This document shows positions 63,860-64,000 of a stretch of 64,000 nucleotides of DNA, piece by piece. Position 1 is the stretch's first letter. Every line of letters starts with the position of its first letter. This stretch comes from Diacronema lutheri. Taxonomy: Eukaryota > Haptophyta > Pavlovophyceae > Pavlovales > Pavlovaceae. A program made the translations under genes and the position numbers. The stretch is from the NCBI GenBank assembly GCA_019448385.1, contig JAGTXO010000007.1, forward strand, positions 1,116,001 through 1,180,000, written 5' to 3'. Under the pieces are notes generated by a model. The model had not been told where the DNA came from. It made no database searches and saw only the letters and a program-made list of their open reading frames with translations.

Positions 63860-64000
63860 CGTTGAGTCGACCGACGTCCCCGCACCCACCCCCCGGCCTC
63901 GAGCCTGATGACGAAAGCACAAAACTGAAAACTTTGGCGTTTTCCGTCGAGAAAGTTTGCGCCTCTGAAGGGGGCTGGTTTGAAAAGGGGCGCGGTCGGG

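Overview
The window is a very GC-rich (roughly 70% or more) eukaryotic nuclear segment, densely packed with protein-coding genes that mostly carry short, extremely GC-rich introns. Several proteins begin with an ER-type signal plus a transit-like stretch (peroxiredoxin, phytoene desaturase, two conserved plastid-type proteins), which fits a complex plastid acquired by secondary or later endosymbiosis. Flagellar genes (Flattop/CFAP126-like and ARMC2-like) show a flagellated cell. A photosynthetic flagellate, most probably a haptophyte, is the best fit; this is inference from gene content, not a database result. I see no transposon, viral remnant, tRNA, rRNA or CRISPR array.

Layout. 1-5052: an AGC kinase with C-terminal ankyrin repeats (-, runs off the left edge), a SERF/4F5-like small protein (+), a plastid-type peroxiredoxin (-) and an unknown protein (-). 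5051-16000: a large ELYS-like nucleoporin candidate (+) and a 1,779-residue ankyrin plus alanine-rich coiled-coil protein (-). 16.9-30.3 kb: a DPP8/9-like peptidase (+), a Cys-containing coiled-coil protein (+), a DUF1997-like protein (-), a TFIIIC TPR subunit (-), a 94-residue membrane protein (+), an L-lactate permease (+) and a METTL21-type methyltransferase (+). 30.5-35.8 kb: a membrane-anchored subtilisin-like protease, a coiled-coil protein and a putatively myristoylated protein (all +). 35.9-46.0 kb: a giant two-helix, coiled-coil protein of 3,171 predicted residues (-). 46.2-48.5 kb: a DDX6/Dhh1 helicase (+). 48.5-51.0 kb: no confident gene. 51.0-64.0 kb: Flattop (-), phytoene desaturase (+), a basic coiled-coil protein (-), a protein with seven GAF-like modules (+), ARMC2 (-) and a DUF2358-like plastid protein (-).

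Cross-cutting observations. I could place about 24 introns by eye from protein-family continuity and reading-frame arithmetic; 18 of them start with GTGCG. Three introns carry long cytosine runs on the sense strand upstream of their acceptors. Many gene pairs are divergent with less than 200 bp between start codons, one pair having start codons that overlap in a single CCATGG. All gene models are hand-made from sequence, without transcript or database support.
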